Shown here: positions 30,467 to 38,867 of the stretch, in pieces | Position numbering within the stretch: position 1 is the first letter of the stretch | Layout: each line of letters begins with the position of its first letter | Translations under genes and position numbers: made by a program | Source of the DNA: Rhizobium etli 8C-3 | GTDB lineage: Bacteria > Pseudomonadota > Alphaproteobacteria > Rhizobiales > Rhizobiaceae | DNA: 64,000 nucleotides | Assembly (NCBI RefSeq): GCF_001908375.1 | Contig: NZ_CP017244.1 | Location: 930,001 to 994,000 of the forward strand | Direction: 5' to 3' | Notes under the pieces: generated by a model | Told to the model about the DNA's origin: nothing | The model's database searches: none | Seen by the model: only the letters and a program-made list of their open reading frames with translations

Positions 30467-31315
30467 TCAGATCAGGCCATATTGTTTCGCCTTGTTGCGC
30501 AGAAACGGCAGGCCGTTGCCCATCACTTCTGCCTCGTTTCTGGCGACAGGACGCCAGACTGCGAGACCGTAGGCGACTTCCGCCGGCATGTTGATGAAAC
30601 TCTCCATAGCAAGGCCACCTTTGAATCCGATAGCCGCAAGCGCCGTATATATCTCGTCCCAAGGGACGTTTCCATAACCGGGCGTGCCACGGTCGCTTTC
30701 AGACAGGTGGATGTATTTCAGATGTGCGCGTGCGTCGAGGATGCCCGTGGCAGCGCCCTTCTCCTCGATGTTCATGTGATAGGTGTCGAGATGCACGAAG
30801 ATATTGTCGGCGCCGACGCGCTCGATCATCTCAACTGCCTGCCTTGCTGTATTTATCAAATGGTTTTCATAGCGGTTCACTGCCTCGACGCCCAGCTCGA
30901 TGCTGCGGGACTTGGCGTGCTTGGCTGCGGCCGTCAGCGCCCGCGCGATGTTGTCATATTCCTTCTCCGTCGGCGGCACGCCAGTACGCTCGCCAATGCC
31001 GCCGAAGATGACACCGGATAGCGCCAATGCGCCCATGTCGGCCGTCTTGTCAATCGCGACCTTCAGGTGCTCGATTGCCGCCTCCGGCCGCACCGATGCC
31101 CAGGCGTGCTCGGGCAGTCCAAGCGAGCAGACGGCTGGCAAGTTGTGCTTTTCGAGAAGCCCCCGGGTGTGTGGCGCATCGACTGCGGGTGCGTTGAGGA
31201 GCGCAATTTCGATGAAGTCCATCTTATAGGAAACCGCAGCTGCAATCGCCTTTTCGGCGCCTGCCCTGTCCCAGTTCATTGTCCACATGCTGGTATGTAC
31301 GCCGAAGCCTTGCAT
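30467..31315 (-). CDS. D-tagatose/D-psicose 3-epimerase-family sugar isomerase
   Basis: 282 aa TIM-barrel of the xylose-isomerase-like superfamily. Metal ligands Glu144, Asp177, His203 and Glu238 are in GVEAVNRYENH, HLDTYHMNIEE, IHLSES and MESF. Their spacing matches the Glu150/Asp183/His209/Glu244 set I recall for Agrobacterium D-psicose 3-epimerase. It interconverts ketoses at C3 (for example fructose/psicose, tagatose/sorbose or deoxy analogues). ATG 31315 is chosen to open the conserved barrel. It begins four bases after the upstream permease stop, as the last gene of a sugar import operon. Confidence 0.88.
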   Translation of the reverse strand: MQGFGVHTSMWTMNWDRAGAEKAIAAAVSYKMDFIEIALLNAPAVDAPHTRGLLEKHNLPAVCSLGLPEHAWASVRPEAAIEHLKVAIDKTADMGALALSGVIFGGIGERTGVPPTEKEYDNIARALTAAAKHAKSRSIELGVEAVNRYENHLINTARQAVEMIERVGADNIFVHLDTYHMNIEEKGAATGILDARAHLKYIHLSESDRGTPGYGNVPWDEIYTALAAIGFKGGLAMESFINMPAEVAYGLAVWRPVARNEAEVMGNGLPFLRNKAKQYGLI

Positions 31316-31319
31316 CGTC

Positions 31320-32315
31320 TTATTCCTTTCTGCGCAGAACGGTTCTGAAGTGGCCGGCAAGCCAGCGCAGGATCATGACGCCGACGAGCAGGACACCCCA
31401 CACCGCCGTCGCCAGATGCTGGTTGGCGCCGAGAAGATTGAGCCCCGACGAAAAGAGCTGGAGAACGACCAGCGCCGCGAAGACCGGGATCACCCGACCG
31501 AAGCCGCCGAAGGGATTTACCCCGCCGAGGAAGCAGGCGAGCACGGTGATAAGCAGGTAGGACTCACCGTGGCCGACGCGCACCGAGTTGAAGCGCGCCA
31601 GCATGATGATGCCGGCGACGGCGCACATCGCGCCCGATAGCGTATAGACGAGGACGATGACCCTGCGGGTGTTGACGCCGGAATAGCGCGTAGCCTCGAT
31701 GTTGGAACCGATCATGTAGGTGTTGAAGCCAAGCCTGGTGCGCGAAAGCAGCACATGCCAGAGCGCGACGCACAGGATGAATATGAGGAGCGGCACCGGA
31801 ATCCCCATCAAGGAGCCATGGCCGAACGGGCGCAGGAAGGCCGGAAAGCCCGACACGTCGCCGCCGCGGGTCAAGAACTCGCCGAGCCCGCGCAGGAAGA
31901 TCATCATCGACAGCGAGACAAGGATCGGATGTGCCTTCGTATAGGCAATGACAAGACCCATGACGAGGCCGCTTGCCGCACCTGCGGCAAGCGCAAGCGC
32001 CACGCCGAGCAGGAAGGATCCCGGGCCCGCGTCGAGGCCGCCGTTGGCCTGCAGCGTCCAAGCCACGGTGAGGCCTGCGATGTTGGCGGTAAATGTGATC
32101 GCCAGGTTGAGCCCTCCCGTCAGGATCGGCAACAGCATGGCAAGAGTGAGAAGTCCGAGCTCCGGAAGCTGGAAGGCAACGGAACCGAAAGTGGCCCGCG
32201 ACAGGAACTGCGGCGAAGCGAGGCCGAAGACCACGACCACCGCGACGAAGGCGACGACCGATCCCGCGATTTCCGATCCCAGGAGGTGGCGAGTGCGCCG
32301 GACCAGCGTCGTCAT
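31320..32315 (-). CDS. ribose-type sugar ABC importer permease
   Basis: 331 aa RbsC-family permease with about ten hydrophobic segments. Family landmarks are LTGGLNLAITFTANIAGLTVAW near the N-terminal third, and GSNIEATRYSGVNTRRVIVLVYTLSGAMCAVAGIIMLARFNSVR followed by ACFLGGVNPFGGFGRVIPVFAALVVLQLFSSGLNLLGA. It pairs with the second permease upstream, whose stop it overlaps by four bases. Confidence 0.92.
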   Translation of the reverse strand: MTTLVRRTRHLLGSEIAGSVVAFVAVVVVFGLASPQFLSRATFGSVAFQLPELGLLTLAMLLPILTGGLNLAITFTANIAGLTVAWTLQANGGLDAGPGSFLLGVALALAAGAASGLVMGLVIAYTKAHPILVSLSMMIFLRGLGEFLTRGGDVSGFPAFLRPFGHGSLMGIPVPLLIFILCVALWHVLLSRTRLGFNTYMIGSNIEATRYSGVNTRRVIVLVYTLSGAMCAVAGIIMLARFNSVRVGHGESYLLITVLACFLGGVNPFGGFGRVIPVFAALVVLQLFSSGLNLLGANQHLATAVWGVLLVGVMILRWLAGHFRTVLRRKE

Positions 32316-33313
32316 CTGTGCCTCCGCTCGGTCTTGAGGATAGGCAGCAGCCTTTCGATACGGGAATTCGAGAGTGTAATCGCAACGAGGATAATGGCGC
32401 CGATAATCATCTTGAACGCGAAAGGGGAAACGCCCATCAGGTTGAGGCCGTTCTGGGTGATCGAGATCAGCAGCACGCCGAGCACGCAGCCAAGGACCGA
32501 GCCCTTGCCGCCACCGAGGCGGGCGCCGCCGAGCACGACGGCGGCAAGCACGTCCAGTTCGCGGCCGTAGAGCGCATTTGGCACGACTTCCTGGGCATAA
32601 TGTGCCTGGATCAATCCGCCAATGCCGGCCATGAGCCCCAACCAGCCGAAGGCGATGAACTGCATGACGCCGATCGAGATTCCGAAGCGGCGCGCACCCT
32701 CGGGATTGTCGCCGAAGGCATAAAGCTGGCGCCCGGTCGTGGTGTGGCGGATCAAAAACCAGGTTGCCGCAACGCAGATTGCCATGACAAGAACCGGAAG
32801 GCGGATCTCGGCCCAGCTGCCGTCAGCCATCTCCCTTTCGTAGAGGATGATCCGCTCCGTCCACCAGTCGGGCAGCGTGTAGATCGATACGCCGCGGGTG
32901 AAGAACATCAAAAGTCCGAAGTAGATATTGAAGGTGGCGATCGTAACGACGATCGAGATGATCTTGAACCGGTGGATCAGGAAAGCATTGAACGCGCCGA
33001 GCAGGGTGCCGATGCCGCCGGCGATCAGCAGGCCACTTGCCCAGCCCCCGCCGCCGACCTTGGCGAGGATGAGGGCGGTCACGTACTGCACGACCGAGGC
33101 GGCGACCGCAAACGAGATGTCTATGCCACCTGCGATCAGTACAACGAGCAGACCGACTGCGAAGATGATGTTGACTGAACTGATGTTCAAAAGGTCGAAA
33201 GCATTGCCGAGCGTAAAGAAACGCGGCGTCGCAAAGGAAAGAAAGGCGCCGATCAGAACGATGACGACGAGCAGGCAGATCTCCGTCGTATGGGTGCGCA
33301 AGAGCCTACGCAT
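32312..33313 (-). CDS. ribose-type sugar ABC importer permease
   Basis: 333 aa RbsC-family permease with ISSVNIIFAVGLLVVLIAGGIDISFAVAASVVQYVTA at the N-terminus. GDNPEGARRFGISIGVMQFIAFGWLGLMAGIGGLIQAHYAQEVVP and LGGARLGGGKGSVLGCVLGVLLISITQNGLNLMGVSPF are in the C-terminal half. ATG 33313 overlaps the ATPase stop by eight bases, which supports this start over longer ones. It probably forms a heterodimeric channel with the next permease. Confidence 0.92.
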   Translation of the reverse strand: MRRLLRTHTTEICLLVVIVLIGAFLSFATPRFFTLGNAFDLLNISSVNIIFAVGLLVVLIAGGIDISFAVAASVVQYVTALILAKVGGGGWASGLLIAGGIGTLLGAFNAFLIHRFKIISIVVTIATFNIYFGLLMFFTRGVSIYTLPDWWTERIILYEREMADGSWAEIRLPVLVMAICVAATWFLIRHTTTGRQLYAFGDNPEGARRFGISIGVMQFIAFGWLGLMAGIGGLIQAHYAQEVVPNALYGRELDVLAAVVLGGARLGGGKGSVLGCVLGVLLISITQNGLNLMGVSPFAFKMIIGAIILVAITLSNSRIERLLPILKTERRHR

Positions 33314-34817
33314 AGACCGCGGCCTCCAGTTCCCTAAGCGAGGTCGCGCGTGGATCATATTCGCCGGCAATCTCGCCCTGCGCCATGTGCAGCACCCGGT
33401 CGGCGTTGAAATAGACCTCGGGCACCTCGTCGGAGATGAGGATGATGGAAAGACCGCTTTGCGCAAGCTGCGCCACGATGTCGAAGATACCGGCGCGCGC
33501 GCCGACGTCGACGCCGACCGTAGGTGCGTCGAGGATCAGCAGCTTAGGGTCAGTCGCCAACCATTTCGCAATGGCAATACGCTGCTGATTGCCGCCGGAG
33601 AGAGTCGAGATGGCATCATCCTGCAGCCCAATCCTTATTCCGAGATCGGCAATCCAGCGCGCCGCCAGCCCGTGCTTCTTACGTTCCGAAATGAACCCGT
33701 GGAGCAAAATCTTACCCAGCGAGGCGATCACCAGGTTGTCGGCAATCGACTGCTGTTGGATAAGCCCAAGCGACAGGCGATCTTCGGAGAGATAGGCAAT
33801 GCCGGCAGCAATCGCGTCCCGATTGGACGAAAAGCGCACCGGCTTGCCGTCGATCTCGATGGTGCCGCGATCTGGACGGCGCATGCCGAAGAGCGTCAGT
33901 GCCAGTTCCGTGCGGCCGGCGCCCAGCAGGCCGGTGATGCCGAGCGTCTCGCCGCGGCGGACGGAAAACGAGATGTTCGTAAACTCACCGCGCCGTGTCA
34001 GGCCCTCAACTGCAATGACAGGCGCAGCCCCATCATGCGATTGGGCGCGCACTGCGTGGTCGAAAAACTTGCCCGTCATGAGTTCGGTGATGCGCGACTG
34101 CGTCATGCCTTCGGCGGGATAGACGCCGACGAGCCTGCCGTCGCGCAGCACAGTGATACGGTCAGATATTTCCAGCACCTCGGCCAGTCGGTGGCTGACG
34201 AAGACGACGGCGACGCCCGAGGCGGAAAGATTACGCACGATCTCCAGCAGATGGTCGGTTTCTGACTGCGTCAGTGAAGCAGTCGGCTCGTCCATGAAGA
34301 CGACCTTTGCCTCGCCGACCAAGGCTCGTGCGATTGCCACGATCTGCCGCTGGGCGACAGCGTATTCGCGCAGCGGCAGGTCGACGTCGAGCATAACGCC
34401 AAGGCGCGCCAGCACGCGCTCGGCCGTCTCGCGCATGGCCGTGTGGTTGACCCGGCGCGGGCGATGGCCGAGCACGGTCTGGAAAGCGATGTTTTCTGCC
34501 ACCGACATTTCCGGGAAGAGTGCGAGATCCTGCCAGATCACTTGAATGCCGGAGGCTTGTGCCGTGACCGGCGACATATGGGTATATTTCTGGCCGTCAT
34601 ATTCGATTGCAGCACCGGCCTGCGGGCGATAGACGCCGGTGATGACCTTGATGAGGGTACTTTTACCGGAGCCGTTTTCGCCGGCGAGGCAATGCACCTC
34701 GCCCGGTCGCACCTCGAAGGAGACGTCGCGGAGCGCGCGCACACCGCCGAAGGTCATGTTGATGTTCTTCATCGACAACAGAGATCGTTGGACGTCTGCG
34801 CCAGCTGGAGATTCCAT
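33306..34817 (-). CDS. ribose-type sugar ABC importer ATPase (two NBDs)
   Basis: About 503 aa RbsA/MglA-type ATPase with two nucleotide-binding domains. The first has Walker A GENGSGKST, a degenerate signature region (YAVAQRQIVAIARAL) and Walker B VVFMDEPTASL. The second has a degenerate P-loop (GLLGAGRTEL), an intact LSGGNQQRIAIAKWL and Walker B LLILDAPTVGVDVG. There the catalytic Glu expected after Asp is Ala, so ATP hydrolysis may rely on the first site. Start 34817 or 34847 (ten residues longer) is undecided. Confidence 0.9.
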   Translation of the reverse strand: MESPAGADVQRSLLSMKNINMTFGGVRALRDVSFEVRPGEVHCLAGENGSGKSTLIKVITGVYRPQAGAAIEYDGQKYTHMSPVTAQASGIQVIWQDLALFPEMSVAENIAFQTVLGHRPRRVNHTAMRETAERVLARLGVMLDVDLPLREYAVAQRQIVAIARALVGEAKVVFMDEPTASLTQSETDHLLEIVRNLSASGVAVVFVSHRLAEVLEISDRITVLRDGRLVGVYPAEGMTQSRITELMTGKFFDHAVRAQSHDGAAPVIAVEGLTRRGEFTNISFSVRRGETLGITGLLGAGRTELALTLFGMRRPDRGTIEIDGKPVRFSSNRDAIAAGIAYLSEDRLSLGLIQQQSIADNLVIASLGKILLHGFISERKKHGLAARWIADLGIRIGLQDDAISTLSGGNQQRIAIAKWLATDPKLLILDAPTVGVDVGARAGIFDIVAQLAQSGLSIILISDEVPEVYFNADRVLHMAQGEIAGEYDPRATSLRELEAAVYA

Positions 34818-34909
34818 ATCGCGCCTGCCGTAGTGGTCGCCGGCCATGCTCGCAGTCCACCGAGCCGGCCGCAGCCAGCCCGGCGGTCTGGGAGGTGCCT
34901 TCGAAAGGT

Positions 34910-35896
34910 TTAGAGGCCCATGGCCGCGAGTTCGTCGACCGTATCCTTGTTGATGGTCACGAGCTGATCGACGATAATATCATTTCCGGTCGGATTGATC
35001 TTCCCGAGGCCCTCGATCTCGTCACCTGCCTTGATCTTCTCGCCCTTCATGAGCTTGTCGGCGAGAGTCACGAAGACTTCGCCGGCCTGTTTCGGATTCC
35101 ACATGAAGCCGCCGGAAATCGCGTCGGATTTAATGAGTTTCTGGCCCTGGCCCGGCGAGAAGGGCCCGAGTACGAAGATCTCGCCAACCTTGCGGCGCTC
35201 TTCCACGGCACGGCCGGCGCCGATCGGCCCCTGGCTGCCAAAGGCGAGGAAGCCCTTGAGGTCTGGATTGGCCGAGATCAGGTCGAGCGCCGTCGATCGG
35301 CTCTTGTCGGCATCTTCTGCAACGCCGTAACGCTCGCCGACCACTTCCATCTCCGGATATTTTTCTTTGAGATAGTCAATCGCCGCATCGGCCCAAGCAT
35401 TGTGCAACGGTACGGTGAGCGAGCCGACGAAGACCGCATATTTTCCCTTGCCGCCCATCTTCTTTGCAAGAAGCTCGGCATGCGCTTCGCCGAATCCGTT
35501 GGCCGAGGCGAGTTCGAAATTCCAATCCGCACCCTTTTGACCGGGTGATTCATGCGTGATGACAATGATGCCGTTTTCTTTCGCCTTGGTGAGGACTGGC
35601 TCCAGCACTTTCGCATCGTTGGGTACGACACCGATCACCTTCACGCCCTGGGCTATGAGATCCTCGATGGCGCGGACCTGCAGCGCCGGATCGGCACTGG
35701 TCGGCCCAATCATGAAGGCATCGATACCGAGCGCGGCACCTTTTTCCTTGATGCCGGCTTCCATCGCGTTGAACCATGGAATGCCGCCGATCTTGACGAC
35801 GACACCGACCTTTCCGGCCTCCTGCGCAAGGGCGCCGCCAAAAGCGGCTGCCAGCGACAGCGAAGCCGCGAATGCGGCGACGAGCAATTTCCTCAT
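34910..35896 (-). CDS. sugar ABC importer periplasmic binding protein (RhaS/LsrB-like)
   Basis: 328 aa with a signal peptide MRKLLVAAFAASLSLAAAFG (cleavage near ALA-QEA). The mature part starts VGVVVKIGGIPWFNAMEAGIKEKGAALGIDAFMIGPTSADPALQVRAIEDLIAQGVKVIGVVPND, the pattern of the RhaS/LsrB branch of type I binding proteins (rhamnose, autoinducer-2). It is the first gene of the operon. With a 3-epimerase at the operon's end, a ketose or deoxysugar is a plausible ligand, but this is inference. Confidence 0.9.
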   Translation of the reverse strand: MRKLLVAAFAASLSLAAAFGGALAQEAGKVGVVVKIGGIPWFNAMEAGIKEKGAALGIDAFMIGPTSADPALQVRAIEDLIAQGVKVIGVVPNDAKVLEPVLTKAKENGIIVITHESPGQKGADWNFELASANGFGEAHAELLAKKMGGKGKYAVFVGSLTVPLHNAWADAAIDYLKEKYPEMEVVGERYGVAEDADKSRSTALDLISANPDLKGFLAFGSQGPIGAGRAVEERRKVGEIFVLGPFSPGQGQKLIKSDAISGGFMWNPKQAGEVFVTLADKLMKGEKIKAGDEIEGLGKINPTGNDIIVDQLVTINKDTVDELAAMGL

Positions 35897-36028
35897 TTTG
35901 TTCCTCCTCGATCGTTTCGGGATGGGCACAGGGCCTGCTGAAGACCGCCGGCCTCCCGTTGCAAGTAACTGGCGAAGAATGTGATTTCCCGCCTCCCTTG
36001 AAAGCCGCCTCCTCAAGCAGCGCCACCG

Positions 36029-36068
36029 TTGCACAATCGATATTTTTACGTGCACAATCGATAGTGCA
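36029..36068. promoter_or_regulatory. tandem LacI-type operator region
   Basis: TGCACAATCGATAGTGCA (36051-36068) is a palindrome broken only at two symmetric A positions. The same left half, TTGCACAATCGATA, occurs at 36029-36042, 21 bases (about two helical turns) upstream. The region lies between the divergent binding-protein gene and the LacI gene, and probably binds that LacI protein. Confidence 0.65.
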
Positions 36069-36156
36069 AAGACTATCGGTCAGAGTTATACTTTCGTCAA
36101 GCGGAAACGCCTTTCGCCGCTTCGAAATCGGCACTAAGGAAAATTCAAGGTTTTGC

Positions 36157-37215
36157 ATGAAGAACGGCATGAGGAAGAAGGCGACGATCTACGACCTGTC
36201 GGTGCTGTCGGGCAACTCGCCCTCGACAGTCAGCGCCGTGCTAAACGGCACTTGGCGCAAGCGGCGTATCAAGGAAACGACCGCCGCACTGATCCGCGAT
36301 CTTGCAGAGAAGTACCAGTATACTGCAAACCGGCAGGCCCAGGGACTGCGCAGCTCCAGGTCTGGCCTGGTCGGTCTGCTGCTGCCGGTCCATGACAACC
36401 GCTACTTCTCCTCCATGGCCCAGACTTTCGAGGCGCATGTGCGCAGCAAGGGCCAGTGCCCCATCGTCGTCAGCGCCAGCCGCGATCCCCAGGAAGAGCG
36501 CGATACGGCAGCGACGCTCATTTCCTATTCGATCGATGAGCTCTTCATCTGCGGTGCGACCGATCCAGACGGCGTACACGAGGTCTGCGAGAAGGCAGGG
36601 CTGAAGCACATCAACATCGATCTTCCAGGCAGCAAGGTTGCCTCCGTCATCAGCGACAACTACGAGGGCGGGCGGATGTTAACGGAAGCGATTATCCGAC
36701 AGTTTCCCGCAGATAAGCCCCTTGCACCCGAAGAGCTCTACCTCTTCGGCGGCCGCAACGACCATGCAAGCCACGAGCGCATCCGCGGCTTTCGCGCCGT
36801 CAAACGCGAGCTGCTCGCAGGCGACCCCGACATTTGCATTCAAACGACAGGCTATTCGCCAAACAACACGCGCATCGCCTTCGAAGCATTCTACAAGCAG
36901 GAAGGCCGGCTGCCGCGCGCACTCTTCGTCAATTCATCCATCAACTTCGAAGGTTTTCTTCGTTTCATGGCTGGTCATCCACACGAGACCTTCGCGGACA
37001 TGGTGGTCGGCTGCTACGACTATGATCCCTTCGCGTCCTTCCTGCCCTTTCCCGTGATCATGATAAGGCAGGATATCGAGAGCATGCTGGCAAAGGCATT
37101 CGAGGTCATGGAAGAGCCGCGGTCCGCACCAACCGTTCATATGATCCGGCCGGAACTCATCAAGCCCCGCACGGCGCTGGCCGGCCCCCTCGACGCATTG
37201 AAGGACATCGACTGA
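36157..37215 (+). CDS. LacI-family transcriptional regulator
   Basis: 352 aa. N-terminal HTH is MRKKATIYDLSVLSGNSPSTVSAVLNGTWRKRRIKETTAALIRDLAEKYQYTAN; the effector domain follows, with SGLVGLLLPVHDNRYFSSMAQTFE and VGCYDYDPFASF. ATG 36157 follows AAGG; the internal Met at 36169 is an alternative. It is divergent from the sugar importer/epimerase operon and almost certainly controls it through the operators at 36029-36068. The insert WRKRR in the hinge side of the HTH is slightly unusual for LacI proteins. Confidence 0.92.
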   Translation: MKNGMRKKATIYDLSVLSGNSPSTVSAVLNGTWRKRRIKETTAALIRDLAEKYQYTANRQAQGLRSSRSGLVGLLLPVHDNRYFSSMAQTFEAHVRSKGQCPIVVSASRDPQEERDTAATLISYSIDELFICGATDPDGVHEVCEKAGLKHINIDLPGSKVASVISDNYEGGRMLTEAIIRQFPADKPLAPEELYLFGGRNDHASHERIRGFRAVKRELLAGDPDICIQTTGYSPNNTRIAFEAFYKQEGRLPRALFVNSSINFEGFLRFMAGHPHETFADMVVGCYDYDPFASFLPFPVIMIRQDIESMLAKAFEVMEEPRSAPTVHMIRPELIKPRTALAGPLDALKDID

Positions 37216-37786
37216 CCTTATTACAGGCCCCACGACCACCGCTGCCTTTGCCGCTGGTGGTGTGGTTGTTGCGGTTTTCTCGTCGATCCTTCCGAGGCCC
37301 TTACGGCCAATTCTGCTTGGCTGGTGGGCCACCTGCGGATCGCTTTCGGTGTCGCGATCGGCGGAGCGAACCAATTCATGCTCAGAACCGGTGCACGCTT
37401 CAAACCTCCCTTTGCCACTGCGCCCCGCTCACTTCACTTAGCGCTTTTCTTTGCCATGGTTGGGGTGGCCGTTCACAAGGCATCTGCCAAGCGAAGCTGT
37501 GGTTGCCGGCAGGACGGCAAATCAACGTGTTGCGGTAAGGGGGCTTTTCGGGATTGGAAGGTTCGGCCTTTGACTGCCCGTCATTTGATCGGTACTTCGG
37601 CGTTCATTTCGCCCGGTAGCCCACGCTTTCAACCCCTCGATAAGCTTGACAAATCGACGCTTCGCGATGCTGCGCGTTTATGGCATTTTCCACCTAGTTC
37701 GCTTCGGATGGCTAAGATAGCATTGGCAGCAGAATGCCGACAATGCTCCGCGTAGCCAGCCCCAAACGACCTCGCATTCAAACGCA
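37216..37786. other. intergenic region, no supported gene
   Basis: 571 bases between the LacI gene and a small convergent membrane-protein gene. Several overlapping open frames exist on both strands, but none has a motif, a ribosome binding site or consistent codon bias. The composition is less GC-biased at third positions than in the neighbours, suggesting noncoding or decayed DNA. Confidence 0.45.
37229..37265 (+). terminator. possible terminator hairpin after the LacI gene
   Basis: CCACGACCACC and GGTGGTGTGG form a hairpin with one bulge, 14 bases after the LacI stop. The following sequence is only moderately T-rich, so this is a weak call. Confidence 0.3.
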
Positions 37787-38017
37787 TTACATGAACGCTA
37801 CCAGCAACAAGAACGCTGCTCCGGCCGCAATCAGGCCCGCACCTAGCCAGTTCCTCGTCAACCCTAGAAATCGGACTCCTTGGCTCCTGGGTTCCAGTGT
37901 CCGCCCGCTAAGGGATGATTGGTGAGGATCGCTGAGAGGCCGTCGATCAAGAGCCTCCCGACAAAGGAGAAGAATGCCGCATATGATGAAAATTGCGCCA
38001 ATTGAGATTATCCACAC
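37787..38017 (-). CDS. small membrane protein, function unknown
   Basis: 76 aa with two predicted transmembrane helices, VWIISIGAIFIICGILLLC at the N-terminus and WLGAGLIAAGAAFLLLVAFM at the C-terminus, joined by a polar loop. GTG 38017 is chosen because GAGGAGG sits five bases upstream. The longer in-frame ATG starts would precede that site. I do not recognise a family. Confidence 0.6.
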   Translation of the reverse strand: MWIISIGAIFIICGILLLCREALDRRPLSDPHQSSLSGRTLEPRSQGVRFLGLTRNWLGAGLIAAGAAFLLLVAFM

Positions 38018-38207
38018 TGTCTCCTCCTCTTGATCTTGCGTCATATAGTACCAAACTTGCATGAGGCGGAACTGTTCCTCTTTACGCTTGCGAGATCGTC
38101 ACGCCAGCGCCGTTCGAAGCTTCGAAATCGGGCTTCTGGTCGGCATTGCCGTGTCGCTTTGCTTGATCAGCAGGCGTCACGGCCGGTCACAGTTCCCATT
38201 GAGGCTG

Positions 38208-38564
38208 ATGGCAAAGCTTGCTAACCTGGAAAGGCATTTCGTGAGTTTCAGACCACCGCGATCGTTCTCGGATCGGGCGAATACGGCAATCAGCCCCCTG
38301 GAATATGAACTTGCCTCGGAGCGGGCCAATGCACTTGGCCGTCAGGGCCGTAAAGTCGAGGCGGCACTTGCTAAGCTTGCTGCCTCAAGGCGAGACGATA
38401 GTCGCACAGCTGATCGAGAAGGCTTGTTGAATGACGCCTCGGAGGCTGTCTGGGCATTGTTCATTCAGCGGGAGATCTGCGGACTCCGCAATAATGCGGA
38501 TTTCGTCAAACGATATGGGATTCCCGACGAAGTGCTGGCGAGGGTCGGGGTAATACGACGATGA
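38208..38564 (+). CDS. DUF6665-like small protein
   Basis: 118 aa. The C-terminal 85 residues (PLEYELASERANALGRQGRK, then ASEAVWALFIQREICGLRNN and YGIPDEVLARVG) match my memory of a conserved rhizobial family (DUF6665) of unknown function: soluble, helical, ending in a YGIP-EVLARxG motif. ATG 38208 follows TTGAGG; upstream in-frame sequence looks non-conserved. Confidence 0.65.
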   Translation: MAKLANLERHFVSFRPPRSFSDRANTAISPLEYELASERANALGRQGRKVEAALAKLAASRRDDSRTADREGLLNDASEAVWALFIQREICGLRNNADFVKRYGIPDEVLARVGVIRR

Positions 38565-38867
38565 AGTCATAGGCTGGCTTCCATCCGACAGCAAAAGGAA
38601 GTGCGCGTTCAGGGCGCGCCGGTTAATGCAACGAAAGCGCTGACAGCGTTGCGAGATAAAGTGCGACAAACACAAACACTGAAATTGCCGCATGAGAATA
38701 CTCCCCATTGCTGTCGAGGGGCCAAGGCGACCGGCGGCGTATCGTATCAGTGGCGATAGCAGCCAGCCTCGTGCGGAGCGGTCGCAGAGCTGAACCCGTG
38801 GGAAGTTCGCCGGTGGATTTGAAAACCCTCGCCAAGCGGCTGCCGCTGCGATGCATCGCTACGGGTT
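38565..38867. other. intergenic region, no supported gene
   Basis: 303 bases between the DUF6665-like gene and the HAD phosphatase stop. A minus-strand frame ending at 38623 encodes a hydrophobic tail (ISVFVFVALYLATLSAL), but no start codon with ribosome binding site precedes it. Confidence 0.4.

Noticed and set aside
30467..30490. hairpin GGCCT/AGGCC at the epimerase stop as a terminator
   Set aside because: Stem of only five pairs with no T-run after it.
32928..34265. 445-codon plus-strand frame antisense to the sugar ATPase and permease
   Set aside because: Lies opposite two well-conserved genes and shows no family similarity.
38623..38707. minus-strand hydrophobic tail that could be a small membrane protein
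   Set aside because: No acceptable start codon or ribosome binding site precedes it.
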